Assembly (NCBI GenBank): GCA_963169045.1
Contig: CAUJDF010000056.1
Coordinates: forward strand, 1 to 64,000
DNA length: 64,000 nucleotides
Origin: Myxococcota bacterium
GTDB taxonomy: Bacteria; Myxococcota_A; Bradymonadia; UBA7976; UBA1532
Direction: 5' to 3'
Shown one piece after another: positions 50,637 to 62,938 of this stretch. Below the pieces are notes generated by a model, which saw only the letters and a program-made list of their open reading frames with translations, was not told the DNA's origin and ran no database searches. A program made the position numbers and the translations under genes. Each line of letters starts with the position of its first letter. Within the stretch, counting starts at the first letter, position 1.

Positions 50637-53270
50637 ATGCCGCGCACCGCCCGCCCGACCGCGCTCGCGCTGGTGCTCGCCGCATGCGGCGCGCCGCCGC
50701 GACCCGCGCCGGTGCCCGAAGCGCCGGCGGTGGTCGTCGCCCCGCCCGACGGGCACGCGCGCCTCGGCACGGCAGCGATTCCGCGTCGCTATGTGCTCGA
50801 TTTGACGGTGGATCCGGCGCAGGCGCGCTTCCGGGGGACGGCGGCGATCGACGTGACGCTGGCTGCGCCGTCCGATCGGATCGTCCTGCACGGCGGCGAC
50901 TTCCGGTTCGAGCGGGCGGTCGCCCGCGCCGGCGGCGAGGAGCACGCCGCCACGCCGGAGCCGGGCCCGAACGGCGGCCTGGCCCTGCGCTTCGCGCGCC
51001 CGCTGCCGGCCGGCGAGGCGACGCTGGACTTCGCGTGGACGGCGCCCCTGCCCGAGGTGCCCACCGGCCTGTACCGCGTGGAGGAGGGCGGCCACTGGTA
51101 CGCCTTCACCCAGTTCGAGCCGCTCGAGGCGCGCGACGTCTTCCCGTGCTTCGACCAGCCCGAGTTCAAGACGCCCTACGCGGTCACGCTGCGCGTGCCC
51201 GCCGGCCACCTGGCGCTGGCCAACGCGCCCGAGGCGAGCCGCGCCCGCGAGGCCGGCCTCGAGGTGTTCACGTTCGCCGAGTCGAAGCCGCTCCCCACCT
51301 ACCTCGTCGCGTTCGCCGTCGGCCCGTTCGACCTCGTCGGCGAGGGCGACCGCCGCATCGTCGCCACGCGCGGCAAGGGCCGCCTCGCGACGTACATGCT
51401 CGGACGCACGCCGGTCATCCTCGACGCGCTCACCGCCTGGTTCGGCTCGCCCTACCCCTACGAGAAGCTCGACCAGGTGGCCGTCCCGAACTTCCGCGCC
51501 GGCGCGATGGAGAACGTCGGCCTCGTCACCTACCGCGAGACGCTGCTGCTGCTCGACCCGGACGAAGCGACCCCCGCCGACCGCCACGCCGGGCAGTCCG
51601 TCATGGCGCACGAGCTGGCGCACCAGTGGTTCGGCAACCTCGTCACGCCCGCCTGGTGGGACGACCTCTGGCTGAACGAGTCGTTCGCCACCTGGATGGC
51701 GTCGCGGACGATGCGCGGGATCTGGCCGGAGTACGGCGCCGCGCTCGACGCGGTGTCGAGCAAGGTCGGCGTGATGCACCTCGACGCGCAGAAGGACGCG
51801 CGGGCCGTCCGGCAGCCGATCCGCGACGGCGGCGACGTCTACAACGCGTTCGACGGCATCACGTACCGCAAGGGATCGGCCCTGCTCCACATGGTCGAGC
51901 ATTGGATCGGCCCCGAGGTCTTCCAGCGCGGCGTGCGGCGATACCTGGCCGAACACGCGCACGGCGTGGCGACGACCGACGACCTGCTGGGCGCGCTCGA
52001 CGCCGCGTCGGGCCGGCCGGTGGGCGCCACCCTCCGGCGCTTTCTCGAGCAGCCGGGCGTGCCGCTCGTGCAGGCGACGGTGGCCTGCGACGGGGCGGCG
52101 CGACTGACGCTGCGCCAGTCGCGCTACCGACCCGCCGGCTCCGGCGTCGCCGGCGGCGAGCCCTGGACGATCCCCGTCTGCGTGCGCACCGACGCCGGGC
52201 GATCGTGCTTCGTGCTCGACGCGCCCGAGAAGACGTTCCCGCTGGCGAAGTGCCCGCAGTGGCTGCACCCGAACGCCGACGAGGACGGCTACTACCGCTG
52301 GATCGTGGCGCCCGCCGCGCTGCGCGACCTGCTGACGACGCGCCGCGCGGCGCTGACGGCCCGCGAGAAGGCGGCGCTGCCCGACCACCTGCGCGCGCTG
52401 CTGATCGCCGAGGCCATCGACCTCGACACGTACGTCGACGGCCTCGAGGCGCTCGCCGCGGAGCCCGGGCGCCACGTGCTCGGCGGCGTGATCTCGGGCC
52501 TCGGCACGCTGAGCCGCACCGCCGTCGACGACGCGCAGCGGCCCGCGTTCGCGGCGCTCGCGCGGCGGCTGCTCGCGCCGCACCTCGCGCGCATCGGCCT
52601 CGAGCCGAAGGACGAAGAGTCGATCGACGACCGGCTCGCGCGGCCGATGCTCGTCGGCGCGCTGGCCGATCTCGGCGACGACGGGTCGCTGCGGGCGCAG
52701 GCCCGCGAGATCGCTCGCAGGTTCGCCGACGATCCCGAGGCGGTGCCCTCGCTCGCGCTCGAGACATGGCTCGAGCTCGGCGCCTGGGACGCCGACGCCG
52801 CGCTGTGGGCGCGCCTCCGCGCGTCGGTCGGCCGCGCCGCCACGCCCGACAAGCGCGCGGCGGCGATCACGGCGCTCGGCGCGGTCGCCGATCCCGCGCT
52901 GCTGCGGCGCGGCCTCGCGCTCGTCCTCGACGGCACGCTGCGCGCGCAGGACTGGCGCACGCTCGTCCGCGGCCTGCGCGACCGGCCCGACACCCGCGAG
53001 GCGGTCTGGGCGTGGTTCACCGAGCACTACGACGCGCTCGTCGAGCGGCTCGGCCGGGAGGCCGCGCCGCGCCTGCCGTCGCTGGCCGCCGGCTTCTGCA
53101 GCGCCGCCGACCGCGCGAAGGTCGCGGAATTCTTCGCCGATCCGAAGCGCGCGCCCGAGGGCACGGCCCGCAACCTCGGGCTCGCGCTCGAGTCGATCGA
53201 CCGTTGCATCCGGCTGCGCGAGCGCATCTCGGGGCCGCTGGCAACCCGCCTCGCGCGCCCGCATCACTGA
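50637..53270 (+). CDS. M1 aminopeptidase, lipoprotein form
   Basis: 877 residues. The ATG has a Shine-Dalgarno (AAGGAG), and the N-terminus is a lipoprotein signal (LALVLAAC). It carries FEPLEARDVFPCFDQPEFK, the exopeptidase GAMEN (AGAMENVG), and the zinc site His325-Glu326-x-x-His329 with Glu348 (HELAHQWFGN and WLNESF), spacing HEXXH-x18-E. The C-terminal half is the helical M1 domain. It should remove N-terminal residues from peptides outside the cytoplasm, likely in the periplasm. It is followed after 33 bp by a second M1 gene. Confidence 0.96.
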   Translation: MPRTARPTALALVLAACGAPPRPAPVPEAPAVVVAPPDGHARLGTAAIPRRYVLDLTVDPAQARFRGTAAIDVTLAAPSDRIVLHGGDFRFERAVARAGGEEHAATPEPGPNGGLALRFARPLPAGEATLDFAWTAPLPEVPTGLYRVEEGGHWYAFTQFEPLEARDVFPCFDQPEFKTPYAVTLRVPAGHLALANAPEASRAREAGLEVFTFAESKPLPTYLVAFAVGPFDLVGEGDRRIVATRGKGRLATYMLGRTPVILDALTAWFGSPYPYEKLDQVAVPNFRAGAMENVGLVTYRETLLLLDPDEATPADRHAGQSVMAHELAHQWFGNLVTPAWWDDLWLNESFATWMASRTMRGIWPEYGAALDAVSSKVGVMHLDAQKDARAVRQPIRDGGDVYNAFDGITYRKGSALLHMVEHWIGPEVFQRGVRRYLAEHAHGVATTDDLLGALDAASGRPVGATLRRFLEQPGVPLVQATVACDGAARLTLRQSRYRPAGSGVAGGEPWTIPVCVRTDAGRSCFVLDAPEKTFPLAKCPQWLHPNADEDGYYRWIVAPAALRDLLTTRRAALTAREKAALPDHLRALLIAEAIDLDTYVDGLEALAAEPGRHVLGGVISGLGTLSRTAVDDAQRPAFAALARRLLAPHLARIGLEPKDEESIDDRLARPMLVGALADLGDDGSLRAQAREIARRFADDPEAVPSLALETWLELGAWDADAALWARLRASVGRAATPDKRAAAITALGAVADPALLRRGLALVLDGTLRAQDWRTLVRGLRDRPDTREAVWAWFTEHYDALVERLGREAAPRLPSLAAGFCSAADRAKVAEFFADPKRAPEGTARNLGLALESIDRCIRLRERISGPLATRLARPHH

Positions 53271-53303
53271 TCCGGTCCCGGTTCGTTCGAGGGGAGGTTT
53301 CGC

Positions 53304-55907
<2,604 letters not shown>

Positions 55908-56030
55908 GCACGCGCGCGGGGAAAAAATCTGCACTGTTCGTTCGGGGCCCTGCTGACCAAGGTTCACCGTTGGCCCGCGTCCACCTTCGCGAGAAGGGGG
56001 GGCCTTTCGGGGGGTTGTGGAGGAGTCGTG

Positions 56031-58115
56031 ATGCACCGGACGTTCGAAGTCCGCCGCCTGTCTCGAACTTTGGCCGTCGCACCCTTGCTCTTCGCGTGCC
56101 TCGCCCTGATGGCGGGCTGCGGAGACGACGGCATCAAGTCGGGCGGCACGCCCAAGGCCTCGGTGAACCCGCGGAAGTTCGTCTTCCCGAAGCTCACCAT
56201 CGGCTCCCGTGACGAGAAGGTCGTCAAGGTCGACAGCCGCGGCGCGGGGCCCTTGATCATCGCCTCGGTCGAGGCCGACTTCGACGCCCAGTTCCAGCTC
56301 TACTGGTACGCCAACAACGAGCAGACGCAGCAGCACCCCATCGTCGAGGCCGACGGCGTCAACCGCTTCGACCGCCTCGAGATCGAGTCGGGCGACAGCA
56401 TGACGCTCGTCCTCGAGTACAAGCCGACGACGAACGAGGCCCCCCAGGGCAACGTGCGACTGGTCACCAACGACGGCGACATCGACCTGCCGATCGAGGT
56501 CGAGCAGGGCCGCGCCCAGATCCTCGTCACGCCGACGACGCTCGACTTCGGTCGCGTCGGCGCCGGCCAGGAGGGCATCCAGAAGACGCGCGTCACCAAC
56601 ATCGGCCAGCGCACGCTCGAGCTGTCGCAGCTGCTGATCAACGGCTCCCAGGACTTCCACGTCCGCATCGGCGACACCGACGCCATGCAGTCGCCCGACG
56701 TGCTGGCCGACCCCGACGGCGACGGCACCCCCGGCCTCGCGCCCGAGGCGTCGGTCGAGCTCACGGTCGCCTTCACGCCCGACAACGACGGCCCGGCCAC
56801 CGGCGAGCTCGACATCCGCAGCAACGACGAGGTCACCCCCAGCTTCAAGGTGAACCTCAAGGCGAACGGCGCGTCGCCCTGCATCAAGGTCAGCCCCGAG
56901 TCGCGCGAGTTCCCGCCGGCGATCGTGAACCGCACCGACACGCGGCCGGTCACGATCGAGAGCTGCGGCGGCGAGGCCCTCGAGATCCGTCGCATCTACC
57001 TGAAGGAAGGCAGCAGCGAGGCGTTCGGCCTCGGCGCGCTGCCGAACCTGCCGGCGGCGCTGCCCGCGGCGGAGGCCGGCCAGCCGAACCCGAGCCGCAA
57101 CATCGACGTCGCCTTCACGCCGCCCGACCAGGAGGCCTACGGCGGCACGCTCGTCATCGAGAGCAACGACCTCGCCACCTGCGAGGACCCGGAGCGCCCC
57201 GAGACGTGCGTCGTCGAGGTCCCGCTGGTGGGCCGGGGCATCCTCAACGAGTGCCCGATCCCGGCCGTCGCCGAGTCCGAGTTCAACGTGCTGCCCCTCG
57301 ACGTCGTCGACCTCGACGGCAGCCCCTCGACCGACCCCGACGGCACGATCGCGAAGTACCGCTGGGTCGTCGTGTCGCGCCCCGACGGATCGACGCAGGA
57401 GCCGGCCGAGGGCTACCAGAACCCGCGCCGCCCGCAGGACGGCCACCGCATCGACGACGAGGCGACCCCGACCGCGAAGCTCTTCATCGACCTCGCCGGC
57501 GACTACGTGATCGAGCTGCACGTCATCGACAACCTCGAGACCGAGGCGCCGTCCGACACGTGTCCGGAGCCGGTGGCGCGCGTCTCGATCCACGCGGAGC
57601 CCAACGAGGACATCCACGTCCAGCTCGTCTGGAACACGCCGGGCGACCGCGACCAGACCGACAACGAGGGCTCCGATCTCGACCTGCACGTGCTGCACCC
57701 GTCGGCGCGCCTCTGGGGCGAGGCGCCGCTCGACTGCTACTTCGCCAACGCGTCGCCCGACTGGGGCCGCCGCGGTGACCCGGCCGACAATCCGTCGCTC
57801 GACATCGACGACATCGACGGCGCCGGCCCCGAGAACATGAACCTGGACGACCCCGAGGACACGTCGATGTACCCGAACGGCTACAACGTCGGCGTCCACT
57901 ACTTCCGGGCCGAGAACTTCATCGGCGGCGGGACGTGGGGTCCGAGCGACGCGACGATGCGCATCTACCTGGGCGGCGTCCTGTCGTACGAGAAGACGCG
58001 CAACATGCGCGGCACCGACAACTTCTGGCACGCGGCGCAGATCCGCTGGACGGCGGCGGTGCGCGAGGTGGTCGACGTCGACCGCTTCTACCAGTCGGTG
58101 CCCATCGGCCTCTGA
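56031..58115 (+). CDS. ASH/choice-of-anchor D lipoprotein
   Basis: 694 residues. The ATG at 56031 lies 5 bases after GGAGGAG, and a GTG directly before it is also possible. The lipobox is LALMAGC. Two repeats look like ASH (ASPM-SPD2-Hydin) immunoglobulin-like domains (about 45-160 and 160-285: TTLDFGRVGAGQEGIQKTRVTN), with a third less regular one (about 290-405). A PKD-like domain follows (about 410-530), and the C-terminus (about 535-694) has DQTDNEGSDLDLHVLHP, NPSLDIDDIDGAGPENMNLD and YNVGVHYFRA, a pattern seen in other secreted bacterial proteins. It is most likely an outer-membrane or surface lipoprotein; no enzyme activity is apparent. Confidence 0.88.
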   Translation: MHRTFEVRRLSRTLAVAPLLFACLALMAGCGDDGIKSGGTPKASVNPRKFVFPKLTIGSRDEKVVKVDSRGAGPLIIASVEADFDAQFQLYWYANNEQTQQHPIVEADGVNRFDRLEIESGDSMTLVLEYKPTTNEAPQGNVRLVTNDGDIDLPIEVEQGRAQILVTPTTLDFGRVGAGQEGIQKTRVTNIGQRTLELSQLLINGSQDFHVRIGDTDAMQSPDVLADPDGDGTPGLAPEASVELTVAFTPDNDGPATGELDIRSNDEVTPSFKVNLKANGASPCIKVSPESREFPPAIVNRTDTRPVTIESCGGEALEIRRIYLKEGSSEAFGLGALPNLPAALPAAEAGQPNPSRNIDVAFTPPDQEAYGGTLVIESNDLATCEDPERPETCVVEVPLVGRGILNECPIPAVAESEFNVLPLDVVDLDGSPSTDPDGTIAKYRWVVVSRPDGSTQEPAEGYQNPRRPQDGHRIDDEATPTAKLFIDLAGDYVIELHVIDNLETEAPSDTCPEPVARVSIHAEPNEDIHVQLVWNTPGDRDQTDNEGSDLDLHVLHPSARLWGEAPLDCYFANASPDWGRRGDPADNPSLDIDDIDGAGPENMNLDDPEDTSMYPNGYNVGVHYFRAENFIGGGTWGPSDATMRIYLGGVLSYEKTRNMRGTDNFWHAAQIRWTAAVREVVDVDRFYQSVPIGL

Positions 58116-58158
58116 CGCGCCCGCCCCGGCATCCCCCCCGCCCGCAGCTCATCTCCCC

Positions 58159-59418
58159 ATGCAGGTCGACATCGTCGCCACGACCGCCGGCGGCCAGGGC
58201 GTCGCCGTGGTCGACGGCCGGCGCGTCCCCGTGCCGGGCGCCCTCGAGGGCGAGCGCGTCGAGATCGCGCTCGGGACCGACCGCCGCGGCCGCACGAGCG
58301 CGCGTGTGACGCGGGTGGTCGCCGCGTCGCCCGGGCGGGCCGATCCCGCTTGCGACCAGGCCGCGCGTTGCCCGGGCTGCCCTCTACGCCACTGCACGCC
58401 GGAAGCGGCGCTCGACCTCAAGCGCGCCCGCGTCGAGCGGCGCCTCGCTGGGCCCGTGACCGTGCTGCCGGCCCCGCCGCGCGACGGCTTCCGCGCCCGC
58501 GCCGTCGCCCGCGCGCTGCGCGGAACCGACGGCGCGCTCGTCCTCGGCATGGACGCGCCCGAGGCGCCCGTCGACCTGACGCGTTGCCCCGCGCAGGACC
58601 CGGCGGTCAACGCGCTGCTCTCGCAGGCGAGGCGCGACCTCGCCGACTGGGCGCCCTTCGATCCGGCCACCGGCGAGGGCCTGCTGCGCCACGTCGTCGT
58701 CCAGGTCGGCGACGGCGGCGCGCGTGTCGTCGTCGGCGTCGCGCGCCCCGTCGATCCCGCGTCGCTCGCCGGCGTCGTCCCCGGCGCGACACTGCTCGTC
58801 GAGGTCATCCCGCCCGGCCGGTTCGACGTGCTCGCCCGCCCCGAGCTCGTGCGCGGCGAGGCCACGCTCTGGCTCGCGGCAGGCGGCGACCGCTTCCGCG
58901 CCACGCTCCCCGCCTGGACGCCGCAGTCGCCCGGCAGCCTCGACGCCCTGCGCGCCGAGGTCACGGGCGCCCTCTCCGGCGCCGCCCACGTCGTCGAGGT
59001 CGGCTGCGGCGTCGGCACGCTCAGCCTGCCGCTGGCCCGCGTGTGCGGGGCGCTCACCGGCGTCGACGAGGTCCGCCAGGCCGTCGCCGACGCCGAGGCC
59101 AACGCCGCCGCGGCGGGCGTGACGAACGCGACGTTCCGGGTGGGCCGCGCCGACCACGCCCTGCGCCGCCTCGCCCAGCGCGGCCTGCGCCCCGACGCCG
59201 CGCTGCTCCACGCGATGCGCCGTCCCTTCGGCGACGCCGCCATGGGCGCGCTCAGCGCGCTCGGACCGTCGCGCGTCGTCTACGTCGCGCCCTCGCCGCG
59301 CTCGCTCGCCGACGACCTCGCCGCGCTGTCCCGCTACGTCGTCGACCGCCTCGCGCTGCTCGACCAGATGCCCGGCACGGCCCACGTCACGGTGATCGCG
59401 CACCTGCGCCGCCGTTGA
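58159..59418 (+). CDS. TrmA/RumA-like protein lacking catalytic residues
   Basis: 419 residues: a TRAM-like N-terminus (about 1-55), an insertion of Cys ligands, and a SAM-binding Rossmann domain (VVEVGCGVGTLSLPLARVCGALTGVDE). The four cysteines that hold the 4Fe-4S cluster in RumA are present: Cys65, Cys71, Cys74 (C-x5-C-x2-C) and Cys143 (LTRCPAQDP). However, the catalytic Cys motif YVSCNP reads YVAPSP (375-380), the DPPR motif is missing, and the general-base Glu in HVE is Thr411. It is thus unlikely to methylate uracil and may instead bind RNA or a cofactor. Its closest known neighbours are 23S rRNA/tRNA m5U methyltransferases. Confidence 0.85.
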   Translation: MQVDIVATTAGGQGVAVVDGRRVPVPGALEGERVEIALGTDRRGRTSARVTRVVAASPGRADPACDQAARCPGCPLRHCTPEAALDLKRARVERRLAGPVTVLPAPPRDGFRARAVARALRGTDGALVLGMDAPEAPVDLTRCPAQDPAVNALLSQARRDLADWAPFDPATGEGLLRHVVVQVGDGGARVVVGVARPVDPASLAGVVPGATLLVEVIPPGRFDVLARPELVRGEATLWLAAGGDRFRATLPAWTPQSPGSLDALRAEVTGALSGAAHVVEVGCGVGTLSLPLARVCGALTGVDEVRQAVADAEANAAAAGVTNATFRVGRADHALRRLAQRGLRPDAALLHAMRRPFGDAAMGALSALGPSRVVYVAPSPRSLADDLAALSRYVVDRLALLDQMPGTAHVTVIAHLRRR

Positions 59419-59449
59419 CGGGGTGGGCGCCGGGCGCGATCCTGCCGCC

Positions 59450-60232
59450 ATGAACCCCACGCACGACCCCGGACGACACGAGCCGACGCGGGCGCCCACG
59501 CAGGCGGAGTGGGACGCGCTGTCGCCGGATGCGCGGCGCCGGGTCGTCGACGCGCTCTCGCCGAGCCTCGGCGAGCACGAGGCGGCCCCACCCGAAGGCG
59601 ATCTGCACTTCGCCGCCAAGGTCGCCGCGCTCGACGCGCTCCGCGGCTTCTTCGGACGCGAGGGTCGCGGCGTCTACATCGCCTCCGAGCTCGCGGTGTA
59701 CTACCCCGGCGCGCGGCGCTTCGCGCCCGACCTGCTCGTCGTCTTCGACGTCGATCCGCACCCGCGGACGAAGTGGGTCGTCAGCGCCGAGGGCAAGGGC
59801 CTCGACTTCGTCCTCGAGGTCCACTTCGGCGGCGACCGGCGCAAAGACGCCGAGGAGAACGTCCGCTTCTACGCGGAGCTCGGCATCCCCGAGTACTTCG
59901 TGTTCGACCGCGCCCGCGGCCGGCTGCGCGGCTACGTGTTGCCGGCGGCCGGCGGCGCCTACGTCCCGATCTTGCCCCAGGCGGGACGCTACCCCTCGGC
60001 GATCCTCGGCCTCGACCTCGGTCTGGAGGGCGACCGACTGCGCTTCTTCAAGGCGAACGCCCCCATCCTCGAGTCGACGGAGTGGGTCGAGCGCATGGGC
60101 GCCATGCTGGAGGCGACGCAGCGCCGCGCCGAGGACGAAGCCCGCCGCGCCGAGGACGAGGCCCGCCGCGTCGCCGAGCTCGAAGCGCGTCTCGCGGAGG
60201 CCCTCGCCGAGATCGAGCGCCTCAAGCGTTGA
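59450..60232 (+). CDS. Uma2-family putative nuclease
   Basis: 260 residues from the ATG at 59450. It shows the Uma2/DUF820 core, a PD-(D/E)xK-like fold: RRFAPDLLVVFDV, LDFVLEVHFGGDRRKDAEENVRFYAELGIPEYFVFD. The C-terminus adds a coiled-coil tail (about 210-260) with repeated AEDEARR. The family is widespread in bacteria with many copies per genome; its substrate is not known. It follows the TrmA-like gene by 31 bp. A GTG at 59423 is an alternative start. Confidence 0.9.
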   Translation: MNPTHDPGRHEPTRAPTQAEWDALSPDARRRVVDALSPSLGEHEAAPPEGDLHFAAKVAALDALRGFFGREGRGVYIASELAVYYPGARRFAPDLLVVFDVDPHPRTKWVVSAEGKGLDFVLEVHFGGDRRKDAEENVRFYAELGIPEYFVFDRARGRLRGYVLPAAGGAYVPILPQAGRYPSAILGLDLGLEGDRLRFFKANAPILESTEWVERMGAMLEATQRRAEDEARRAEDEARRVAELEARLAEALAEIERLKR

Positions 60233-60246
60233 GTCGCCGCGCGCCG

Positions 60247-61482
60247 TCAGCGCTCGGCGGCCCAGGGCAACATGCGGCGCACGAGGTCGTCGAACGCCGC
60301 GACGCCGAGCTCGAGGTCGGCCTCGGCGGTGTCTTCGATGTGCGTGTGCGACAGGCCGCGGATCGACGGCACGAACATCATCACGGTGGGCACGCCAGCG
60401 CGCGCCATCTCCGCCGAGTCGTGCATCGGCCCCGAGGGCATGATCTGCCGCACGCCGCTGCGCGCCTCGACGGCGTCGGCGGCGAAGCGCACGAGGTCGG
60501 GATCGAACGCGATGGGCGCGATCGACCAGAGCGTCTCGAGCTCGGCCTCGCAGCGCTCCTCGGCGGCGACGCGCGCCACGATTTCGCGCAGGCCGGCCAC
60601 CATGGACTCGAGGACGCCGCGGTCGAGGTGGCGCATGTCGACGCTGAACTCGGTGCGCCCGTTGACGGCGGTGGGCACGGCGGGGTGGACGCGCCACACG
60701 CCGATGGTCGAGAACGCGTCGTGCTTCAGGCCGAGGTCGCGGATCTCGACGGCCATGCGCGCGGCGGCCAGCGTCGTGTCGCGGCGCATCGGGATGGGCG
60801 TCGCACCGGCGTGGGCCGCCTGACCGCGCAACTTCACCATGGAGCGCTCGACGCCGAGGATGCCGTGCAGCGCGGCGAGCCGCAGCCCCGCCGCCTCGAG
60901 CACCGGCCCCTGCTCGATGTGCAGCTCGGCCGAGGCCTTGATGCTCGGCAGGATGCGGCCGGCCTCGAGGATGGTCTCGAGGTGGACGCCGTGCGCCCGG
61001 ACCGCCTCCTCGAGCGTCACGCCGTTCCGGTCGCGGAAGCCGCGGATCTGGTCGACCTCGAGCGTGCCGCTCACCGCGCCGCTGCCGAAGAGCGAGCGGC
61101 CGAAGCGCGCGCCCTCTTCGTCGGCCCAGTCGACGACGCTGACGCTCACCGGCAGGTCGACGCCGTCGCGGTGCAGCGCGCGCAGCACCTCGGCGCCGGC
61201 GATCACGCCGAGCGCGCCGTCGAGCCAGCCGCCGTTCGGCACCGAGTCGAGGTGGCTGCCGAGCACGACGCGGTCCGTCGAGCGGCCGGGCAGCGTCACC
61301 CACAGGTTGCCGGCGGGATCGGTCTCGATCTCGACCGGGACCCCCTCGAACGTGGTCTTGAACCACTCGCGGGCCTCGACCCACTTGGGCGTCCAGGCGA
61401 GGCGCTGGCTGCCCTCGGCGGTGGCGGTGAGCTCGCGCAGCTTCTTCAGGTCGGCGACGACGCGCTGGGGACTTGCAGGCAT
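60247..61482 (-). CDS. M20 hydantoinase/carbamoylase-type amidohydrolase
   Basis: 411 residues. SHLDSVPNGGWLDGALG holds metal ligands His77 and Asp88, WADEEGARF the Glu pair at 122-123, HIEQGPVLE the next His, and GLSHTHIEDT the final His. These define the M20 hydantoinase/carbamoylase subfamily (N-carbamoyl-L-amino acid hydrolase, allantoate amidohydrolase or ureidoglycolate-type). I cannot pick a substrate with certainty; no hydantoinase, allantoinase or ureidoglycolate genes are near. It is convergent with the Uma2 gene (14 bp) and diverges from the RtcR-like gene with 63 bp between them. Confidence 0.92.
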   Translation of the reverse strand: MPASPQRVVADLKKLRELTATAEGSQRLAWTPKWVEAREWFKTTFEGVPVEIETDPAGNLWVTLPGRSTDRVVLGSHLDSVPNGGWLDGALGVIAGAEVLRALHRDGVDLPVSVSVVDWADEEGARFGRSLFGSGAVSGTLEVDQIRGFRDRNGVTLEEAVRAHGVHLETILEAGRILPSIKASAELHIEQGPVLEAAGLRLAALHGILGVERSMVKLRGQAAHAGATPIPMRRDTTLAAARMAVEIRDLGLKHDAFSTIGVWRVHPAVPTAVNGRTEFSVDMRHLDRGVLESMVAGLREIVARVAAEERCEAELETLWSIAPIAFDPDLVRFAADAVEARSGVRQIMPSGPMHDSAEMARAGVPTVMMFVPSIRGLSHTHIEDTAEADLELGVAAFDDLVRRMLPWAAER

Positions 61483-61545
61483 TGGGCGAGCCTAACCCGG
61501 GCGCGCCGGCGCGACAATCCAGCGCGTCCGGGCTACGCTCGCGCC

Positions 61546-62910
61546 ATGTCCTCGACTCGGCCCGTCACCCTCGTCGCCCCCGTCGACCTCGAGCAGGACG
61601 CCTGCGCCCCGCAGGAGCGCTCGACGAAGTGGCGCCCGACGGCGGCGCTCGTCGAGCACTTCCGGCCGGCGCGCGTCGACCTGCTGTATCCGCCCGGGGC
61701 GCACGCGCTCGCCGCGCAGGTGGCCGAGGACGTGCGCGCGCTGGTGCCCGCGGCGCTCATCACGCTCGACGCGCTCCCCCCGGAAGAGGCGGACTTCGCG
61801 ACCACCATCGCGGCCTTCGGCCGGTGGGCGGCCCGGCGCGGGTACGACGCCGAGGCGGAGGACGTCCTCGTCAACGGCGAGCCCCTCTCCGACGCCCAGC
61901 GGCTTTGCCTCTTCTTCCTCATCGAGTCGGGGGAGCTGCCGGGCCGGCTCGTCGCCGCGCCGCGGCCGGAGACCGGCGAGCCCGCCCAGATCATCGACCT
62001 GCGCGCCCGCCTCCGCGCGCTCGGGGAGACCCACCCGCGCGTCGACACGCCGGCGAGGGAGGACGAGCACGTCGCCCTGGACGAGGCCGCACCCGAGCTC
62101 GACATCCCCGTCTACAACGTCGACTTCGCCCTGCTCCTGGACAGGATCGAGAGTGTGGCGACCCGCTGCCGCACGCCGATCCTCCTCGTCGGACCCGACG
62201 GTACCGGCAAGGTCGCGCTCGCGCGGCGCGTCTACGCGGCGAAGAAGGCCTGCGGGCTCGTGACCGGCGCGTTCGTGGAGTTCGACTGCTCGACGTGGTT
62301 CGACGACGAGGTGATCGGCGAGCTGTTCGGGCAGGTGCCGGGCGATCCCGGGGCCGAAGACCGCTGCGTCCTGCGCCAGGCCGAGGGCGGTGTGCTCTGC
62401 CTGCGCGAGGTCGGCGCGCTGCCGCGGGACGCGCAAGCCATCTTGCAGGCCGTGATCGAGCGGGGCGTCGTGCCCCGGCTCTTCGCCGACGGCGGGATGG
62501 CGTGCGACGTCCAGCTCGTCTGCTGCAACCGCGAGGACCCGAGGGACGCGGTCGAGGCGGGCACGCTCCGCGAGTCGCTGCTGGCGTGCATCGACCGGTG
62601 GTGGTTCCACGTGCCGGCGTTGAAGGACCGGCCCGAGGACATCGCCGCGAACATCGACTACGAGCTCGCGCGAAACGAGCGGGCGCTCGGCGTCCCGCTG
62701 ACGTTCGTCCCCGCCGCGCGCGCGCGCTACCTCGAGTTCGCCCTCGAGGCGCCCTGGCCGGGCAACTTCTACGAGCTCGAGGGCAGCATCGAGCGCATGG
62801 CGGTGCACTCGCGCGACGGCCTCCTCACGGAGCGCGTGGTCGACGAAGAGATCGCGGAGCTCCTGTCGCGATGGGTGGGCCGGGTGCCGGTGAACGCGCC
62901 GTGGGGGTAG
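61546..62910 (+). CDS. Degenerate RtcR-like AAA protein
   Basis: 454 residues. It follows RtcR, the sigma54 activator of RNA repair genes, from end to end. The N-terminal domain (about 1-155, CARF-like in RtcR) contains ERSTKWRPTAALVEHFRPARVDLLY and AQIIDLRARL, and the AAA domain starts near 195. Key sites are changed: the CARF signature HITTGTH region reads LVNGEPLSDAQ (108-118), Walker A is GPDGTGKV (Val for Ser/Thr), Walker B is GGVLCLREVGAL (Arg for Asp) and the GAFTGA loop is missing (QVPGDPGAEDR). It stops after the AAA lid with no helix-turn-helix. No rtcA/rtcB genes lie near. It cannot be a normal activator and is perhaps a sensor or decoy. Confidence 0.85.
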   Translation: MSSTRPVTLVAPVDLEQDACAPQERSTKWRPTAALVEHFRPARVDLLYPPGAHALAAQVAEDVRALVPAALITLDALPPEEADFATTIAAFGRWAARRGYDAEAEDVLVNGEPLSDAQRLCLFFLIESGELPGRLVAAPRPETGEPAQIIDLRARLRALGETHPRVDTPAREDEHVALDEAAPELDIPVYNVDFALLLDRIESVATRCRTPILLVGPDGTGKVALARRVYAAKKACGLVTGAFVEFDCSTWFDDEVIGELFGQVPGDPGAEDRCVLRQAEGGVLCLREVGALPRDAQAILQAVIERGVVPRLFADGGMACDVQLVCCNREDPRDAVEAGTLRESLLACIDRWWFHVPALKDRPEDIAANIDYELARNERALGVPLTFVPAARARYLEFALEAPWPGNFYELEGSIERMAVHSRDGLLTERVVDEEIAELLSRWVGRVPVNAPWG

Positions 62911-62938
62911 TCGCCCGGCGGGCGTCCGGGTGGAGCGT

